Part shown: positions 54,951 to 64,000 of the stretch, one piece after another
Numbering within the stretch: position 1 is the stretch's first letter
Layout of the letters: each line of letters starts with the position of its first letter
Assembly (NCBI GenBank): GCA_964006375.1
Contig: OZ023269.1
Span: 65,406,029-65,470,028 of the forward strand
Direction: 5' to 3'
Origin: Tillus elongatus
Taxonomy: Eukaryota > Arthropoda > Insecta > Coleoptera > Cleridae
DNA: 64,000 nt
Made by a program: the position numbers and the translations under genes
Notes under the pieces: model-generated
What the model was told of the DNA's origin: nothing
Database searches by the model: none
The model's input: only the letters and a program-made list of their open reading frames with translations

Positions 54951-55703
54951 GATCCGGCTGCTAAATTAGTACATTAAAAATCTAGATTATCAAGATTTAA
55001 TTTTTAAGTATTTTTACAACTAGGAGAAGTCACTTTTCATCAGGTGCCAATTAAAAATTACCCGCCAGTATTATTAATTAAAATATAATTAATTTACTTT
55101 TAGAGAAACATTTCGTTAACATCTTACGGAAATAAAACCTACACATCTTCACAACAGTGTATTTAAAATATCTGAAACGTCATAGTTGCTGCTAATTGCT
55201 TAACCGCTACCTCTACGCAGCCAGGTGTAAACAGGTATAATTTTATTAAAAGTGTTCGTTCTTGACGTACACTCATTTCATTTATACCACATTAAAGCTC
55301 ATTTTTTTCTGTAGATAATGATATAAAGGTGCCTATATAAAAAAACCCGCAAATCAAAGTTTCCTACCCTAAAAGATGCTAGGTATGAAAACTAAAGTGA
55401 CAGAGAGTGATCGCACGACACTACTTGTTAGACAAGGATGCTCAATGCCAGCTGAACGTATTTTTTGAGCTATTGCGCATGCTCCGATAAGCATCTGAGT
55501 CCAGTCATTTTTATTACTACTTAGATCGTTGGTTGAGAACCTTATTTATCGGAGCATGCGCAATAGCTCAAAAAATACGTTCAGCTGGCATTGAGCATCC
55601 TTGTCTAACAAGTAGCGTCGCGCGATCACTCTCTGTCACTTTATTTTTCATACCTGGCATCTTTTAGGGTAGGTTATTAATGTACTAATTTAGCAGCCGG
55701 ATC
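54951..55703. repeat. 27-bp inverted repeat enclosing a foldback
   Basis: GATCCGGCTGCTAAATTAGT and the next seven bases at 54951-54977 are exactly inverted at 55677-55703. The right copy directly adjoins the foldback of 55363-55673. This could be the remnant of a larger inverted-repeat element that the foldback entered. Confidence 0.75.
55363..55673. mobile_element. Foldback element with 128-bp arms
   Basis: Left arm 55363-55490 and right arm 55546-55673 are inverse copies with about five mismatches, starting CCTACCCTAAAAGATGC. The 55-base centre is unrelated. No ORF and no clear target duplication. It is MITE-like, or an inverted duplication. Confidence 0.85.
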
Positions 55704-56144
55704 CCGTACTAACACAAGATATCCTCTAATCGCAATTCAACAAACACTTCAAACACTTGTTGACAGCTGACAACAACTTCAAGAGCGGTTGGGGGAACGA
55801 ATCAAAACAAAACATATTAGCGCGTTATTCAAAATTTTCTTTGTGATTGGACGCTGCCAAGAGTGGGAAATCGACAGGCTGCAAACTCGGCTTTGTTCCC
55901 TCTAACATATACAACCTCTTTCGTTATTAGATACAAATAAACATACTTATGGGTAATTAATTGTTATATATGTAGGGGAGGACCGGGATGCTTGGTTCAT
56001 TTTTTTAAAATAAAACGACTAACATTTTAAGGAAAAAACCGATAGAGGCCTGATAAGTAGTTTATTAGCTAACTATGTTTAGATATAATCTTTTTTATTG
56101 CAATAAAATCACATGAAAAAAGCATTTTTTTAAGATTGTGCAAA

Positions 56145-56210
56145 ATGGCCCAAGCCTCCCACTAGGAGCCATGTTTGGGCCACTGAATAGGTATGTTTGG
56201 ACCTCAAGGT
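56145..56210. promoter_or_regulatory. Subterminal motifs of the pogo-type element, left side
   Basis: TGGCCCAAGCC, CATGTTTGGGCCA and TATGTTTGGACC lie within 65 bases; similar TATGTTTGGGACATTGGCCCA and GACCCAAACATCC occur at 58370-58430. They are candidates for transposase binding sites. Confidence 0.4.
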
Positions 56211-56313
56211 AAACTTTGTTTACAATGTAATTAAAACAACAGAAATAATAAGAATGAATATATTTTACAATAAATTTTCGGAAAAGGAAAACATAGATAT
56301 CTGTTAGACCTTA

Positions 56314-58258
56314 TTAACGCAAATGATAAGCATCTACACCAGAAATATTAAAAGTGTACCCATTACCAGCACGTATTGTTCCACAAAATTCTATTCGCGA
56401 TTTTTTTTAATAATATCTGCAAAAACGCCCTGAATGTCATGGATTAACGGAAAAGTAAATTTATTCGAAATTTCATGTCTTCTGAAAAATTTCACCGTAT
56501 AAATTGGAGAAGACTTCTCAATTACAAGTCCTATGTAACAAACAGTGGTGTTGGTTTCTGTAACAAATCTCACAAGAACATAATCATTTTTATTAAAATC
56601 CCGGTCCTCTTCTTTCTCTTCTTCTGTAAATGGGGAATCATCACTTTCCTCGGAGATATCACTCATGCTGCTTTCGGATTCTTCAATTATTTTCTTTTTC
56701 TTACTCGAAGTAGGAATGTTAATATTTGTCAGATTTCTTGTAATTTAAACCTTTTTTTTTTTGTTTGTCATCTTATTTTTCCATACCTCTTCAATTTCTG
56801 TTTTTTCCGGAGTGTAGGTTAATATCCGTGTTCTGCCCGGCTTACGACCAACTTGTTTTTTTTTACGGGTCAAAGCTTTTGGGTAGGGTCGAACACACTG
56901 TGGAGAAACGAAATAGTGAATATTCGATGATGGCCCAGGTTCGTCTGGCTTCTCAGTTGCAGTTTCTAAAGACTCTTCTACCAAGATGCTATTGCCGTTC
57001 GGATCACCTCTGTCAGTAACAGCAGAACATAGGAAATCTGACTCTTCGAAAATATCAGGTTTAAATCGAAATGTTCCAATTTTTGCAAAGGCACTTTCAA
57101 TGTTGGACTTACTAAATGCAGGTGAATAAGCTTCTGACACTAGTTGTGAAATTTGACATATTGTAATTGGTGTTCCAGGGTGAATAACCAGCCAGTTGTC
57201 TACTGCCGCATTATAATATCGGTTAAATGGAGAATACACTGCAACATTGAGTGGCTGTAGCTTGTTGCTCCAGTGTGGCGGCAGTGTCAAAAGGACTATT
57301 CTATTCTCCTTTGCAAATTTAATTACTTCAATTGAGATATGGCTCTCATGGTTGTCAAAAATCAATAAAACTGGAGATTCCAAAGACGGTTTAGCATATT
57401 TGGCAAAATGCTCAATATAGTCCAAAAATATTTCAGCATTCATCCAACCTGATATATTTGCTGCACCACCTGAACCAGTTGGAGCATTTGTCAACATGAA
57501 ATCTTTGAAATTTTTGCGTGGAAACACAAAAAAAATGGGGCAGAGAATTTCCAATCGCATTAATGGCACAACATAAGGTTACCAGGTCTCCCCTTTCACC
57601 TGAAGTTGTCTTACCAATTTGCTTTTTACCCTTCTCTGCCAAAATTTTCCCCGGAACTTGCACGTAGGTAACACCCGTTTCATCAATATCATACACAGAT
57701 GATGGAGGAAATTAGTATCTCTCATATAAATCTCTAAGGTTACTAAATAATCGCCAACATTCTTTTTATTAAAACTGGTTGACTGAGAGAGGTTAGTGGT
57801 CTCCGGTTTTCCCAAGGAAAGTTTTTTATTTCTATTCAGAAATCCAACAAGCCAGTCTTTGCTAGCACAACAGTTATTCTTCCAAGTATCTGAAATAGTG
57901 TTCCTGTTCGCAACAACATAGGCTAAATCTCTGGTTTGCTTCATGGTCAGCCCATAATGCATGTTGCCAGCTTTTAATAAATAATCACACAACGCTGATT
58001 CCTCTTCTTGCGTAAATATCTGCCTGCTGACAAAAACAGAAGAAAAACTGTTACTAACAGGAATTTTTTTGTTTTTTATATATCTTGATAATGTTGTTTT
58101 GGGTATATTGTATTTTTTGCAATGGTCCTTATAGACGTTCCACTATCTTGGCTTTGAACCACTGCATTGTAAGCTGCTTGGATAACTTCTAATGGTGAAT
58201 TTTATCTAGGTTTTCGTTTTAAATTTTCCACGTTTTTCTTTTTGTATACTGTTGGCAT
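56314..58258 (-). pseudogene. pogo/Tigger-type transposase
   Basis: Read on the minus strand over several frames. The ATG at 58258 leads, after an in-frame TAA, to a psq-type helix-turn-helix (P-L-E-V-I-Q-A-A-Y-N-A-V). A CENP-B-like part follows (A-S-K-D-W-L-V-G-F-L-N-R-N). The DDE core has D-I-D-E-T-G and L-I-F-D-N-H-E-S-H, but the third position, normally D in L-Q-P-L-D-V, is N here (L-Q-P-L-N-V). A C-terminal tail (D-Y-V-L-V-R-F ... G-T-I-R-A-G-N-G) ends at TAA 56314-56316. Frameshifts lie near 58110, 57700, 57535 and 56390, and a stop at 56745. It is inactive. Confidence 0.85.
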
Positions 58259-58808
58259 GATGAATCTAGAAAAAAATATATAGGTACCTACCTAAATATA
58301 ACTTGACTGGGTGTATTTTGCATGATTAATTATGATGGGTACTCAGGTAAATTATATTAACTGGAGATAGAGGTATGTTTGGGACATTGGCCCAACCATA
58401 TCTCTTCTGCACTGACCCAAACATCCCTGCTATTACCTAGGTGGGATAATCCATCATAAAAAAACTTGGGTTATGTTTAGAGGAATTTACCTACAAGCAA
58501 TATACATATTCAATATATTAGCTAATCTTACCTGATATAAACACAATCCGTAACTTCGGTAATTTTTCGTTAAAAACAAAATAATACACTTACTTTTTTT
58601 TACTTTTTACTGCAAGCAACAACAAACTTTTGATCACCACGTGAACACAAGTCGAACTGGCGCCAAAACTCCCAAAACCCGTTTGACTAGAGTGGGCAAC
58701 CAGCTCAACGGTATCATACATAATTGGTTGCATATAAAGCGGTTTAAATGTGTTTTTTCACTTGTGACCCACACATACCTCCGGCCCAGACATTCCGGTT
58801 CTCCCCTA

Positions 58809-59025
58809 ACTATGTATGAAACTGAATCCTGACTCACCTTAATGAAAAGGTCATTTTCTAATAAAAAAATCGATTGATATAAAATGTATTCCAGATTTTA
58901 ATTACAGAAATGTGACTTAAAGTAGTGAAGCCACATATAATTAAGCATTTATTTTCCTATTTTCAAAAGAGTTATCTTTGATGGCATCTACTTTTTCACA
59001 TTTTATAATGCACAGTTGCACAATT

Positions 59026-59028
<3 letters not shown>
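58809..59028. other. No gene recognised
   Basis: AT-rich DNA between the pogo-type element and an (AT)n tract. Confidence 0.5.

Positions 59029-59110
<82 letters not shown>
59029..59110. repeat. (AT)n microsatellite
   Basis: About 82 bases of AT. Confidence 0.98.
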
Positions 59111-59114
<4 letters not shown>

Positions 59115-59788
59115 CGCTACAAATTACACACGATGTGCTTCTTCTTTAACCACAAGTCTCCTACTCTACATAAAATATTGTCATACCTAACCGAAATACT
59201 TACACAATGTTGCCCTGTCCCATTTCTATCGTAATATAGAATACATTATCCTTACATACTTTGTCCCTATATTAGGGTAGAAATGGGCCAGGGCTGACAA
59301 TTTACTAAAATTGTTAGTTGGTTGTATACAGTCTCGATTTTTTAACACTTTGTATTATTTGGAGCTGGCGTGACAATATACTACTTGGTTCCGCAACTAG
59401 GTGGCGACAAGTTCACCACTCACTTAGTGAATGACCGTAAGTGAAAAGATTCATGAAACTTGAACAAAAATTCCCCGCTAGAAAACGCCAATTGACAGTA
59501 GGTAGCGCCTGCTGAGCTCGGCAATAGGGATGCGCGATGTTTTTAAAACATCGATGTTCACATATTTTGATACATCGAAATCAAAACATCGATGTGTTAA
59601 AAATATCGGATCAAAATCATCGATTGGTCATTCGGTGATTGACCGTTGCAGAGTGAAGACGTGTGCTCCGCTGGTTAAAACCTATTAAAGGTGGTAAGCT
59701 AAGTTATTATATTACCAAATTATAGTGGCTTGTATCAGTTACATTGGTAAGTAATAAATTTAATTTAACCTTGGTGAATTAACATAAT
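59111..59788. other. No gene recognised; possible transposon end
   Basis: At 59527 a segment TAGGGATGCGCGATG followed by repeated ACATCGATG units resembles the end of a hAT-type element, but a matching end and target duplication were not found. From about 59680 on it may be the 5' untranslated region of LINE D. Confidence 0.35.
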
Positions 59789-59818
59789 TATGCTAGGAAT
59801 TCCTAGCATATAGGTAAT

Positions 59819-61270
59819 ATGTCGAGTGGATCATATGGGGAAGGGGGAGGGAGACCCCCAGACCCCGAAAAACATAAAGTAAGTACAAATATTACGACAA
59901 ATATTACAGATAATGACGAACATATAATAGTAAACAGTGATTCTAATAGAGTAAATAAAGACGAAAATATTTTATTAAACCCATTAAACAGTAATAATAA
60001 ATATGAAAGAAAGATAAATTTTGATAACAGATTTAACATTCATGATAAGGGACCATTTTACATATTTGTGGAACACGAGTCTGAACATCTACATGTAGGT
60101 AAAATACATCCAATGAGAGTGGGGCGAATGTTAAACGATACGGGTGAACTCCAGTCGGAAATAATTGAAGTAGCGCCGGTAGGCATAAACAGAATTAAAA
60201 TAATAACAAAGTCAGCTGCTAGTGCAAATTTGCTGGTCCGTCACAACGTTTTTAAACAAAATCAGCTTAATGCGTATATTCCAATGCATTTAACGTATAA
60301 AAAAGCAATAGTTAGAAACGTTGATACTGCAATTTCTGAAGAAACGTTATTAAAAACAATCTGCTATACCTGTAGCAAGCGTTAAACGGATGAAAAGGAG
60401 TATAACGAATGAATCCGGTGAAAAACAACAAATACCACGACAAATGGTTCAAATTTCATTTCGAGGTTCTGTAATCCCTGATTATGTTTTTATTGATAGA
60501 GTTAGGTGTCCAGTCGAGGTATACATTCCACCCGTTATGCAGTGTTACAAATGCTTGCGGTACGGCCATTCGTCCATATTATGCAAAAGTAAAACTTCTA
60601 GATGTAAAAATTGTGCAGAAACGCATTTAGGTTCATGTAACGCTGAAAAATTTTGCATTTACTGCAAAAATTCAGATCATCAAACTACATATAGAGGGTG
60701 TCCCATATTTGCAAAACAAAAAAGAATTAAAGAGATTATGACGCGCCACAATGTTTCATTTAAAGAAGCTGAAAAAGCTGTTGATAACCCGACATTATTT
60801 TCAAACAAAGTCAAAACAAACACAAATTTGTTTACACCTTTAATTAGTTGTTCTGAAGAATTCCCCATTTTATCTCAAAAAAAGCAACAGCCTATAAATC
60901 GTGAACCTCAAAGTCATCATTTTAAGAGTAAACAAATTATAGTGGAACAAAATAAGAAGCGGAGAAAAGTTGACAATAGTCCATCGCCTACTAGTTTCCC
61001 AACTGAAACAACTTGGCGATTTTCTGGAAACCCAATATTAAATAACCCTCATAATTCCCAACAAAAACTTTAGAGGAAATTAAATTAATGCTGAAAAATA
61101 ATATACAAACCTTAGTAAACTATTTGAATAATATATGTAGTGGTGACGGCGGTAATATGGGAGATATAGACATCACAGAATATATAAATAAGATCATTGA
61201 CGATACGCTATTAGATCATTCAGTCACACAACCTGATGGTAAATTTACGGATAGTACAATGGAATTCTAG
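59819..61270 (+). pseudogene. ORF1 of LINE D, Gag-like RNA-binding protein
   Basis: The ATG at 59819 starts M-S-S-G-S-Y-G-E-G-G-G-R, a common type of LINE ORF1 start. The first frame runs to 60385, the second (60390-61073, open from about 60365) holds three zinc knuckles: C-Y-K-C-L-R-Y-G-H, C-K-N-C-A-E-T-H, C-I-Y-C-K-N-S-D-H. A third frame to 61270 carries the C-terminal tail. Two one-base indels, near 60360 and in the A-run near 61063, account for the changes. It would coat element RNA. Confidence 0.8.
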
Positions 61271-63005
61271 GTCAGCGATTAGTAATGCTTTGTTCCTTAA
61301 GAAACTAATTAAAGAAACCAAATGTGATGTTGCTCTTATTAGCGAAACGTGGTATAAAGCGCATCATCTGGTACGCATTCCAGGTTATAATATAGTTAGA
61401 AGAGACCGCACACACGGAGCGGGTGGTGTAGCAATAATAATATCAGATAAAATTTCATTTAGCAATATAAATCTTAATTTTAATTTTAATCAAAATTTAG
61501 AATGCTGTGCTATCTCTATCAGTAAAGATGGTAAAAATATATCATTGGCTTCGGTGTACAGACCACCTAATATTTCTCTTTGTAGTAGTGATTATGTGAA
61601 TCTAATGAAACAACTTGGACCAGTTGCCATTATAGGCGGCGACCTTAATGCCCATCATACTAGTTTGGGATCTGGTAAGGTGGAAAGACAGGGTGAAATT
61701 TTATTGGAAGCACTTGAAGAAGTACCTAATTTTATTATACGTAACGATGGGTCTATTACACGTATCACTAGACCTCATGAAATTAAATCTGCAGTAGACA
61801 TTTCAATAATGACAACAAACCTAATTAAAGATTCTAGCTGGGAAACTATTCAGGACACCTATGGGTCTGATCATTTGCCAATACTACTAACGTTAGGCGT
61901 AGATTCATCTCAGATGTGCCCCTCGCCCGTTCCGGTCCCATGCGTTGCTTGGCAGACAAACAAAGCTAACTGGGATTTATATCAGCTTGCTATAAATAAA
62001 ATATTTTTAACAAAACCCCGTTTAGAAACAACTAACGATAAACTTGCTTTCATTATATCGGCAATTTACAAAGCTGCTGATTCCAGTATTCCTAAAAGCA
62101 CTCATAGCACGAATAAAAAATATAAACAAGCACCTTGGTGGGACCAGGAATGCAGCGAACTTAACAATCGTAGAAAAATAATTTTTAAAAAATTTCGGCA
62201 AAATCAGATCATGAATAATTTTCTTGAATACCAACAAATGAATGCCCGATGTAAACAAGTTTTTAAGTTAAAAGCCAAGCAATCTTGGGAAAAGTACTGC
62301 AATTCGTTAAATTCGCATTCAAATCCTTCAGAAATATGGAGAAGGGCCAATGGTATTAAAAGTACGCGAACTTCAAAAGACATAAATATTTCGGCGGATG
62401 TCCTGGATAGTGTCTCAGAAAAAATTGCGCCTCCGAGTGTAAGTATGAATTTTAATGTTTACCATGACCAGACAAATAGTTATTTAAATAAACATATCAC
62501 AATAGAGGAAATTGACATCAATTGTAAAAACACTGTAAACTCGGCACCTGGAAAAGATGGTATAAACTATACCATGATATATCATTTACCCCTTATTGCA
62601 AAAATACTTCTTTGTGATATATATAGCAGTATTTTAAGAGATGGCTGTGACTGCACTGCTATCAAGGAGGCTGTGGTGGTTCTCTTGCCTAAACCCGGCG
62701 GGGATCTTAGCGACTCTTATAGGCCTATTACATTACTACCATGTATGCTAAAAACATTTGAAAAAATTATAAAACAACGACTTCAATGGTACCTTGAGCA
62801 AAATTGCTTATTACCAGCTCAACAGTTTGGCTTTAGAAAAAATAAAAGTACCACTCAATGTATTGCCACCTTAGTAAATGATATTCACATAAGCCTTTCT
62901 GAAAATAAATATATGGCAGCTATGTTTTTGGATCTGCAGGCGGCCTACGATAACGTAGATTTACACGTGCTTATAAAAAAAAATGAGCCAGGTTGGCATA
63001 CCTGA
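61236..63005 (+). CDS. ORF2 of LINE D, endonuclease and start of reverse transcriptase
   Basis: The ATG at 61236 overlaps the ORF1 end by 35 bases and is followed at once by the endonuclease start L-R-I-V-Q-W-N-S-R. Further blocks: L-I-S-E-T-W, G-A-G-G-V-A-I-I-I, I-I-G-G-D-L-N-A-H-H, Y-G-S-D-H-L-P-I. The RT begins with Y-R-P-I-T-L-L-P, Q-Q-F-G-F-R-K-N-K-S-T and F-L-D-L-Q-A-A-Y-D. The frame is lost in an A-run at about 62974-62983 by one extra base and then stops at 63005. The true protein continues in the next frame. Confidence 0.85.
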   Translation: MVNLRIVQWNSRSAISNALFLKKLIKETKCDVALISETWYKAHHLVRIPGYNIVRRDRTHGAGGVAIIISDKISFSNINLNFNFNQNLECCAISISKDGKNISLASVYRPPNISLCSSDYVNLMKQLGPVAIIGGDLNAHHTSLGSGKVERQGEILLEALEEVPNFIIRNDGSITRITRPHEIKSAVDISIMTTNLIKDSSWETIQDTYGSDHLPILLTLGVDSSQMCPSPVPVPCVAWQTNKANWDLYQLAINKIFLTKPRLETTNDKLAFIISAIYKAADSSIPKSTHSTNKKYKQAPWWDQECSELNNRRKIIFKKFRQNQIMNNFLEYQQMNARCKQVFKLKAKQSWEKYCNSLNSHSNPSEIWRRANGIKSTRTSKDINISADVLDSVSEKIAPPSVSMNFNVYHDQTNSYLNKHITIEEIDINCKNTVNSAPGKDGINYTMIYHLPLIAKILLCDIYSSILRDGCDCTAIKEAVVVLLPKPGGDLSDSYRPITLLPCMLKTFEKIIKQRLQWYLEQNCLLPAQQFGFRKNKSTTQCIATLVNDIHISLSENKYMAAMFLDLQAAYDNVDLHVLIKKNEPGWHT

Positions 63006-64000
63006 AAACATGGCAGCTAATATCGTTAAGATCTTTGCTGGCAGAATAGTGTATATAAAAGCGAATGGGGCATATACTGAACCACGAACGTGTTATTCGG
63101 GTCTACCGCAAGGATCTGTTTTAAGCCCCTTGTTATTTAATATATATACACATGACTTCCACAGCCTTTTTGATGGCGCTGCAGAGATAATCCAATACGC
63201 AGATGACTTCTGCATATATACTAAACAAAACTCTTATAGTCTATGTATTAAACAGTTAAATTACATCATGTATAAAATCAAGGCATACTTGTTCCAAAAC
63301 AACTTTACTATGTCTGTCAATAAATCTTCAGTCGTTTTTTATACAATACATAGAATACCGTATACCCCTCAACTTACGATTGCCGAAGAAAATATGCCAT
63401 GTCACAAAAGTTACAAATACTTAGGTGTAATAATCGATCAAAAACTTTTGTGGGAGGAACATGTTGATTATTGTATAAGCAAGGGTGAAAAAAGTCTGAA
63501 TATTTTGAAATATACATGTAAAAAGAAATATGGTGCAGATCCCAGAACAGCGATGAAATTTTATAGGTCATACACTAGGTCGATCATAGACTACGGCTCA
63601 ATTTTCTATGGGTCTGCTGCGGAAACACACTTAAGAAAAATTGACAGAATACAATATAAAGCTTTAAGATTAGTCCACGGGCTAATAAAATCAACCCCCA
63701 CAGAATCAATCTTGGCCTTGGCCAATGAGCCAACTCTCAAATTAAGACGGGAATATCTTTCTAGCAAATTCCTGATAAAGCAACCATTGCAAGGAAAAAT
63801 CAGCATCCAAACTAACACCATCTTGTCGCATACCCAAAATAACACATACTGGCGGCATAAAAACTCACCACCATTGACAAAAGCTTTATCTTACACATCC
63901 ACAATAGTAACACCAACCATATTGTACGAGTCAGAAGTGTTTACGTTGTCATATGATATTTTACTATGGAATCCAATTGTTGTTTTACCAGATTGCCATA
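62985..64000 (+). pseudogene. ORF2 of LINE D, rest of reverse transcriptase (runs off the window)
   Basis: After the A-run the frame M-S-Q-V-G-I-P-E-N continues the RT: S-G-L-P-Q-G-S-V-L-S-P-L-L-F, catalytic Y-A-D-D encoded at 63196-63207, K-Y-L-G-V-I-I-D, and the region A-L-R-L-V-H-G with E-P-T-L-K-L-R-R-E-Y typical of I/Jockey-group elements. No stop is met up to base 64000, so an RNase H domain may follow outside. Confidence 0.85.

Larger units (their letters stand above)
55975..58806 (-). mobile_element. pogo/Tigger-type DNA transposon, 2.83 kb
   Basis: Left end GGGGAGGACCGGGATGCTTGG and right end (inverted) GGGGAGAACCGGAATGTCTGG are terminal inverted repeats of about 21 bases with four mismatches. 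Both are flanked by TA (55973-55974 and 58807-58808), the target of Tc1/mariner/pogo elements. The minus strand carries a degraded DDE_1 transposase. TGTTTGG-type motifs cluster inside both ends. Confidence 0.85.
59789..64000 (+). mobile_element. Non-LTR retrotransposon D (I/Jockey-like), cut by the window end
   Basis: ORF1 with three CCHC-type knuckles, an overlapping ORF2 with endonuclease and RT, no LTRs. ORF2 is still open at base 64000. ORF1 and ORF2 each carry frameshifts. The 5' boundary is not certain; a 22-bp palindrome at 59789-59810 lies eight bases before the ORF1 ATG. Confidence 0.85.

Overview
This is eukaryotic, almost certainly animal nuclear DNA, and most likely from an insect or other arthropod. 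It carries GU-AG introns, long (AT)n microsatellites, Ty3/Gypsy LTR retrotransposons, two families of full-size non-LTR retrotransposons, a THAP-domain P-type transposon and a pogo/Tigger-type transposon. I recognise no host protein-coding gene, RNA gene or CRISPR array. The species cannot be fixed from the sequence. The window reads as a stack of mobile elements and complex tandem repeats.

Region by region. 1-5708: the 3' half of an A-rich Ty3/Gypsy element, here called E (end of protease, RT, RNase H, integrase with two stops between RNase H and integrase), a 55-bp tandem array and a probable 3' LTR that ends at an (AT)n tract. 5811-8140 and 11321-14330: two diverged copies of a dispersed repeat, here called X. 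Each begins with TG right after an (AT)n tract and carries a TATA box, an initiator and a tandem array of cassettes with GTAAG donor-like sites. 8290-11110: a 147-bp satellite with a larger interspersed unit, then two diverged units of about 470 bp. 14500-20860: a series of tandem arrays (95, 49, about 90-105 and 130 bp) separated by unannotated DNA. 22146-22399: a small TTAA-flanked inverted-repeat element.

22556-30827 and 40305-49546: two copies, in opposite orientation, of one GC-rich Ty3/Gypsy family, here called A and B. Each has gag with a zinc knuckle, pol in the -1 frame behind a GGGAAAC slippery site with a possible pseudoknot, and a third ORF after pol that repeats the Gag zinc-knuckle module. 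A is dead (two nonsense codons and an 850-bp deletion across the 3' LTR border). B looks intact, with nearly identical LTRs and an ATAT target duplication. 30929-35150: a decayed LINE (C) lies between two (AT)n tracts, and A is inserted in the tract at its 3' end.

39355-39783: a fragment of an RTE-like LINE. 39805-54893 (minus): a P-type transposase gene with a THAP domain split over two exons. Its last exon was cut in two by B, and removing B plus one ATAT copy restores the frame across the junction. Its introns hold further repeats, including a 666-bp element with an 8-bp target duplication and a 66-bp near-perfect palindrome between two (AT)n tracts. 55363-55673: a foldback with 128-bp arms. 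55975-58806: a complete but dead pogo-type transposon with TIRs and TA duplication. 59790-64000: an I/Jockey-like LINE (D) that runs off the window.

The genes do not form a host pathway. Each set of ORFs serves its own element, and the nesting gives an order of events: P element before B, and LINE C with its (AT)n tail before A.
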